From: Clostridiales bacterium | Lineage (GTDB): Bacteria; Bacillota; Clostridia; Saccharofermentanales; UBA5734 | Direction: 5' to 3' | DNA length: 7,672 nt | Assembly (NCBI GenBank): GCA_003532195.1 | Contig: DOFA01000245.1 | Coordinates: 1 to 7,672 of the forward strand | The notes under the pieces: model-generated | What the model was told of the DNA's origin: nothing | The model's database searches: none | Seen by the model: only the letters and a program-made list of their open reading frames with translations | Made by a program: the position numbers and the translations under genes | Shown here: positions 5,197 through 7,672 of the stretch, piece after piece | How the letters are laid out: the number at the start of each line of letters is the position of its first letter | Position numbering within the stretch: position 1 is the first letter of the stretch

Positions 5197-5766
5197 TTAA
5201 CCTGAAATGCGCCGCTGTATTATCAGGACCCAGGTTATCGCCATTCCATATGAGAGCAGGCAGATAACCAGAAAACATAAACCAATCGGGTTATTCAGGA
5301 ATAATTGACACACTTCCGGATTGCCTGCCAGGCGCAGAGCAAAAAAAAGGGGGACAAGCGCCAGGATCAGCAAGGTCAGGCTAAGGTCACGTGCATTGGA
5401 CAGGCGTCGGCGATTGTATTCTTCTTCGATCTTGTGCAGCTGCACCTCAAGCGATTCAAGCAAGGCCGGCAGATTCCCCCGATGGCGGAAATTAAAGCGG
5501 ATCGCTGTAATCAAGTCCCGCAGGTTTTCATGATCCAAAGTGTCCTGAAAAAGATCCAGCGCCTGACCGATTTCCATTCCCCCGCGCACCCGGCTTAAAA
5601 AATCAGCCACTGCCTGACGCATCGGATTATCCAGCCCGGCAGCCAGGCTCTTTTCGAATGCGTATAGCAAATCTTCACGAACCTGGCACCAGCGGGACAA
5701 CAAGCTGACCAGCTGCAGGGTCTGCTGCCGGATTTTGCTGCGCTGGCCAAATCTCAACCAAATCAT
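5197..5766 (-). CDS. tadB: Tad pilus inner-membrane platform protein TadB, short GspF family
   Basis: A 189-residue GspF-family protein, the first of the two Tad platform proteins. It begins directly in the cytoplasmic four-helix domain: LVSLLSRWCQVREDLLYAFE, then VRGGMEIGQALDLF and FNFRHRGNLPALLESLE, which match the helical repeats of the T2SSF domain. Two membrane helices follow (LSLTLLILALVPLFFALRL and IGLCFLVICLLSYGMAITWV). The N-terminal membrane segments of classical TadB (about 300 residues) are absent. ATG at 5766 has AAGGA 8 nt upstream; ATG at 5772 is only 2 nt from that GGA and so less likely. Conserved domain sequence begins about 14 residues in, so the start cannot be moved past the tadA stop. 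The gene therefore overlaps tadA by 92 nt in another frame. tadC starts 18 nt downstream. Confidence 0.88.
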   Translation of the reverse strand: MIWLRFGQRSKIRQQTLQLVSLLSRWCQVREDLLYAFEKSLAAGLDNPMRQAVADFLSRVRGGMEIGQALDLFQDTLDHENLRDLITAIRFNFRHRGNLPALLESLEVQLHKIEEEYNRRRLSNARDLSLTLLILALVPLFFALRLAGNPEVCQLFLNNPIGLCFLVICLLSYGMAITWVLIIQRRISG

Positions 5767-6991
5767 AGGCATCTTCCTTTTCCAGATAATTATGATTTCT
5801 CAGGACCTGAACGACCCGGAAATCCCTGAGGCAGACGATATAGCGGACACTGCGCCCCAGCATGCGGCGCAGAAGCAGGTCATTGCCGGCCTGGGCGCCG
5901 GGTCTGGCCAGCGTCAGCAAGCGGTCCAGCGCATCGGCCGCGCAGTCGGCATGGGTCGTCGCCAGGCAGCGGTGGCCGGAATAGGCCGCGCGAATAAACT
6001 CCAGCGCCTCTTCCCCGACAATTTCGCCGATGCAATAGGTATCCAGAGACATCGTCAAGCCGTCGGCAATCAAGTCGCGCAAACTGACAGGCCGGCCTCC
6101 CTCATTGGATTTCTTGATTCTCTGGACCAGACAGCAAGGTTTTTCCGGGAATAGTTCGCTGTCGCTTTCAGCGACCAGAATCCGCTCCAGCGGCGGCATG
6201 GCCTGAATAAAAGCCCGCAGCAAAGTCGTCTTGCCAGCGGCCCCCTTGCCGCAAAAAAGGACTGTTGCGGAGGTCCGGGCCAGTTCGGCAAGCAATCCGG
6301 ACAACTGCGCGTTCAGCATGCCGAGGTTTACCAGATCCTGCAAATTATAGCTTTGCCGGCGATGTTTCCGGATGCTGATAGTCGGGCCGTTGACGCTGCG
6401 CGGCGGAACCGTGACGTTGATGCGCAGCCTGTATTTCTCATCAGTCACCCGACAATGGCTGTCATTTTCATTGATAATGCCGCCGTTGCGGATAATCACC
6501 AGGCGACAGAAAGTGTCATAAGCTTTTGCGTCGGCAAAGGCTATCGGCGCAGTCTGCCGTTGGCCGTTGATTTTCATTGTGAACTCATCTGGAGCGGTAC
6601 CGTCGATATCGGATATGGTTTCGTTCTCTACATAAGATTGCAGAGGCCCATAGCCGAAAAGGAAATCCATGACCTGCTGCTGAAGGTCTGCCTGAAAGAA
6701 GCCGGCCCGCATGCTTTCCTGCTCAGCAGTGCGCGCAATCAGGCTGTGCAGAGTCTGCCGGGACGTGCGCCCGGATGCAACTTCAGCTACCAGGCCTGGC
6801 TCAGCAGTCAGAATCCGGCTGCAGATAATAGAAACCAAATCGCTCAGGCCAGGATATCTCCGGGTTTCCCGCTCAGGATTTTCTCCGTCCGGATGTTCTG
6901 TTGTTCCGGTCTGCCTCCCGGTATAAGGATCCATAAGCCGATAACCGGCCAGCTTTTCCGCCAGCCAGGCTTGAGAAGTCACTAAAGGCAT
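5675..6991 (-). CDS. tadA: Tad/CpaF-type secretion ATPase TadA
   Basis: A hexameric cytoplasmic ATPase that powers Flp pilus assembly, here 438 residues. The N-terminal domain includes FGYGPLQSYVENETISDID (112-130). The link to the ATPase core is VPPRSVNGPTISIRKH (195-210). Walker A is GKGAAGKTT (248-256), the Asp box is VAESDSELF (273-281), the Walker B region is DTYCIGEIVGEEAL (317-330) and the His box is GHRCLATTHA (339-348). The Asp box has ESD in place of the usual ED, and the Walker B lead-in lacks the arginines of the common RPDRIIVGEVRG. ATG at 6991 has GGGGAG 5 nt upstream and overlaps the tadZ stop by 10 nt. The core ends at about LVEIW (411-415). The Ala/Pro-rich tail after it is encoded out of frame with the start of tadB, as if the original stop had been lost. 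The N-terminal 50 residues are poorly conserved. Confidence 0.93.
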   Translation of the reverse strand: MPLVTSQAWLAEKLAGYRLMDPYTGRQTGTTEHPDGENPERETRRYPGLSDLVSIICSRILTAEPGLVAEVASGRTSRQTLHSLIARTAEQESMRAGFFQADLQQQVMDFLFGYGPLQSYVENETISDIDGTAPDEFTMKINGQRQTAPIAFADAKAYDTFCRLVIIRNGGIINENDSHCRVTDEKYRLRINVTVPPRSVNGPTISIRKHRRQSYNLQDLVNLGMLNAQLSGLLAELARTSATVLFCGKGAAGKTTLLRAFIQAMPPLERILVAESDSELFPEKPCCLVQRIKKSNEGGRPVSLRDLIADGLTMSLDTYCIGEIVGEEALEFIRAAYSGHRCLATTHADCAADALDRLLTLARPGAQAGNDLLLRRMLGRSVRYIVCLRDFRVVQVLRNHNYLEKEDAYDLVEIWPAQQNPAADPAAGQLVVPLVPGS

Positions 6992-7672
6992 CTTTTCTCC
7001 CCTTTCCCAATATAGGCCGCCAAATTGACGCGGCGGATCATATCCAGATATTCCCGGCGGTTGTTCCGGTCCAGCGATGCGGCATAGGGCGTGGCGCCGC
7101 TTTTTTGTTTGCGCCGCCGGGGTTGTTCGGAAATACAGCCAGCCAGCCGGCCGCAGCATAATTCATCCATGGTGCCCCAGCTCAAATCAGTTCGCGGATC
7201 GTAAGAGAATACTGCATATCGGATTTTTCCGACATCCAGCTGTTGGCGGCTGTGTAAAAACTCAACAGCGCGGTTGCAAGTTCGAAACGAGCCGCTGTTG
7301 CCGGACAGGGAGACCAGAACCAGATCCGCCGTCTGCAAGCTCAGACAGGTAAAAGCATCAAAAACAAAACGGCTGCAGAGGATAATGACCAAATCGCAGA
7401 TTAAACGGGCTAATGATAGCATCTGATTCAGCGAATCCAGCTGAAAGTATTCATAAAGGTCGAGACTGCAATGAGTCGCGAACAATTTAACCCCCTGAAC
7501 TTGCGTTGAAACAGCCAGATGGTTCAAGGCGGAAATATCCAGATGTCCCGACTGGTCTTCAGATAATACCAGGTCCAGGCCGCTGAGGCCATTGTTCTTG
7601 ATGACCGGTTGCCTCGCCTTGTCCTGGCCAAGCAGAAAGTCAGCCTGTGGATTGAGCAGATCTGTGTCAATA
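6982..7672 (-). CDS. tadZ: TadZ/CpaE-like MinD-family ATPase, 5' end outside window
   Basis: The C-terminal 229 residues of a ParA/MinD-type ATPase that localises the Tad assembly machine. The first visible residues, DTDLLNPQADFLLG, match the strand with paired Asp after Walker A' in MinD/CpaE proteins. ICDLVIILCSRFVFDAFTCL (about residues 90-110 of the visible part) matches the Walker B strand and following helix, and LQTADLVLVSL the next strand. The deviant Walker A itself and any receiver-like N-terminal domain lie beyond the right edge. The reading frame is open to the edge, so the TTG at 7527 is only an internal codon. The C-terminal part (QPRRRKQKSGAT) is basic and likely flexible. The stop TAG overlaps the tadA start by 10 nt (ATGCCTTTAG), indicating coupled translation. 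Position directly before tadA is the usual place for tadZ, which supports the call; sequence alone supports a MinD-family ATPase. Confidence 0.85.
   Translation of the reverse strand, partial: IDTDLLNPQADFLLGQDKARQPVIKNNGLSGLDLVLSEDQSGHLDISALNHLAVSTQVQGVKLFATHCSLDLYEYFQLDSLNQMLSLARLICDLVIILCSRFVFDAFTCLSLQTADLVLVSLSGNSGSFRTCNRAVEFLHSRQQLDVGKIRYAVFSYDPRTDLSWGTMDELCCGRLAGCISEQPRRRKQKSGATPYAASLDRNNRREYLDMIRRVNLAAYIGKGEKRCL

Noticed and set aside
5735..6154. Plus-strand open frame of 139 codons
   Set aside because: Antisense to the TadA Walker B and His-box region; Gln/Arg/Ala-rich composition is typical of a shadow frame.
6353..6985. Long plus-strand open frame of 210 codons
   Set aside because: It lies fully antisense to the well-supported tadA. 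Its translation shows no recognisable domain.
1..7672. tRNA, rRNA, insertion sequences or phage genes
   Set aside because: I saw no cloverleaf-like, rRNA-like, transposase-like or integrase-like sequence; nearly all of the window is accounted for by the nine coding regions.

Overview
The window reads like a chromosomal segment of a Firmicute (Bacillota), most likely a Clostridia-type anaerobe. All nine recognised genes lie on the minus strand, so they read from the right edge toward the left. Several starts have strong, close-to-consensus Shine-Dalgarno (SD) sites (AGGAGG type). The pilus genes are the divergent monoderm type, with no secretin gene visible. The lineage is inferred from gene content and style only; a Negativicutes-like relative cannot be excluded.

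Right and centre (about 7672 to 2453): a Tad/Flp (type IVb) pilus assembly operon. In transcription order it holds tadZ (MinD-like ATPase, 5' end outside the window), tadA (secretion ATPase), tadB and tadC (the two inner-membrane GspF-like platform proteins), flp (the pilin, with a class III prepilin cleavage site), two small single-pass membrane proteins that may be minor pseudopilins or assembly factors, and cpaB (SAF-domain protein). The genes overlap or nearly touch: tadZ/tadA by 10 nt, tadA/tadB by about 92 nt, and the two small genes by 22 nt. The larger gaps flank flp: a 48-nt leader with a GNRA-tetraloop hairpin before it, and an 84-nt spacer with a 22-bp tandem duplication after it. 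No prepilin peptidase (tadV/cpaA) or secretin (rcpA) gene is present.

Left (about 2440 to 1): an AraC-family regulator overlaps folE (GTP cyclohydrolase I) by 8 nt, and folP (dihydropteroate synthase, running off the left edge) follows. A good sigma-A type promoter (TTTACA, 17 bp, TATCAT with an extended -10 TG) lies just ahead of the regulator, so araC-folE-folP looks like one operon. Directly upstream of the promoter are a short inverted repeat and three tandem 10-bp repeats. They sit where an activator or autoregulator would bind, and they overlap the end of cpaB.

The protein families are known and I do not see an undescribed system as a whole. The points most worth a second look are the helical-period repeat array at the pilus/folate boundary, the coupling of an AraC regulator to early folate genes, the long out-of-frame tadA/tadB overlap, a possible AUU start in one small pilus gene, the altered catalytic motifs of TadA, and a lysine-to-valine change at a normally conserved DHPS position.
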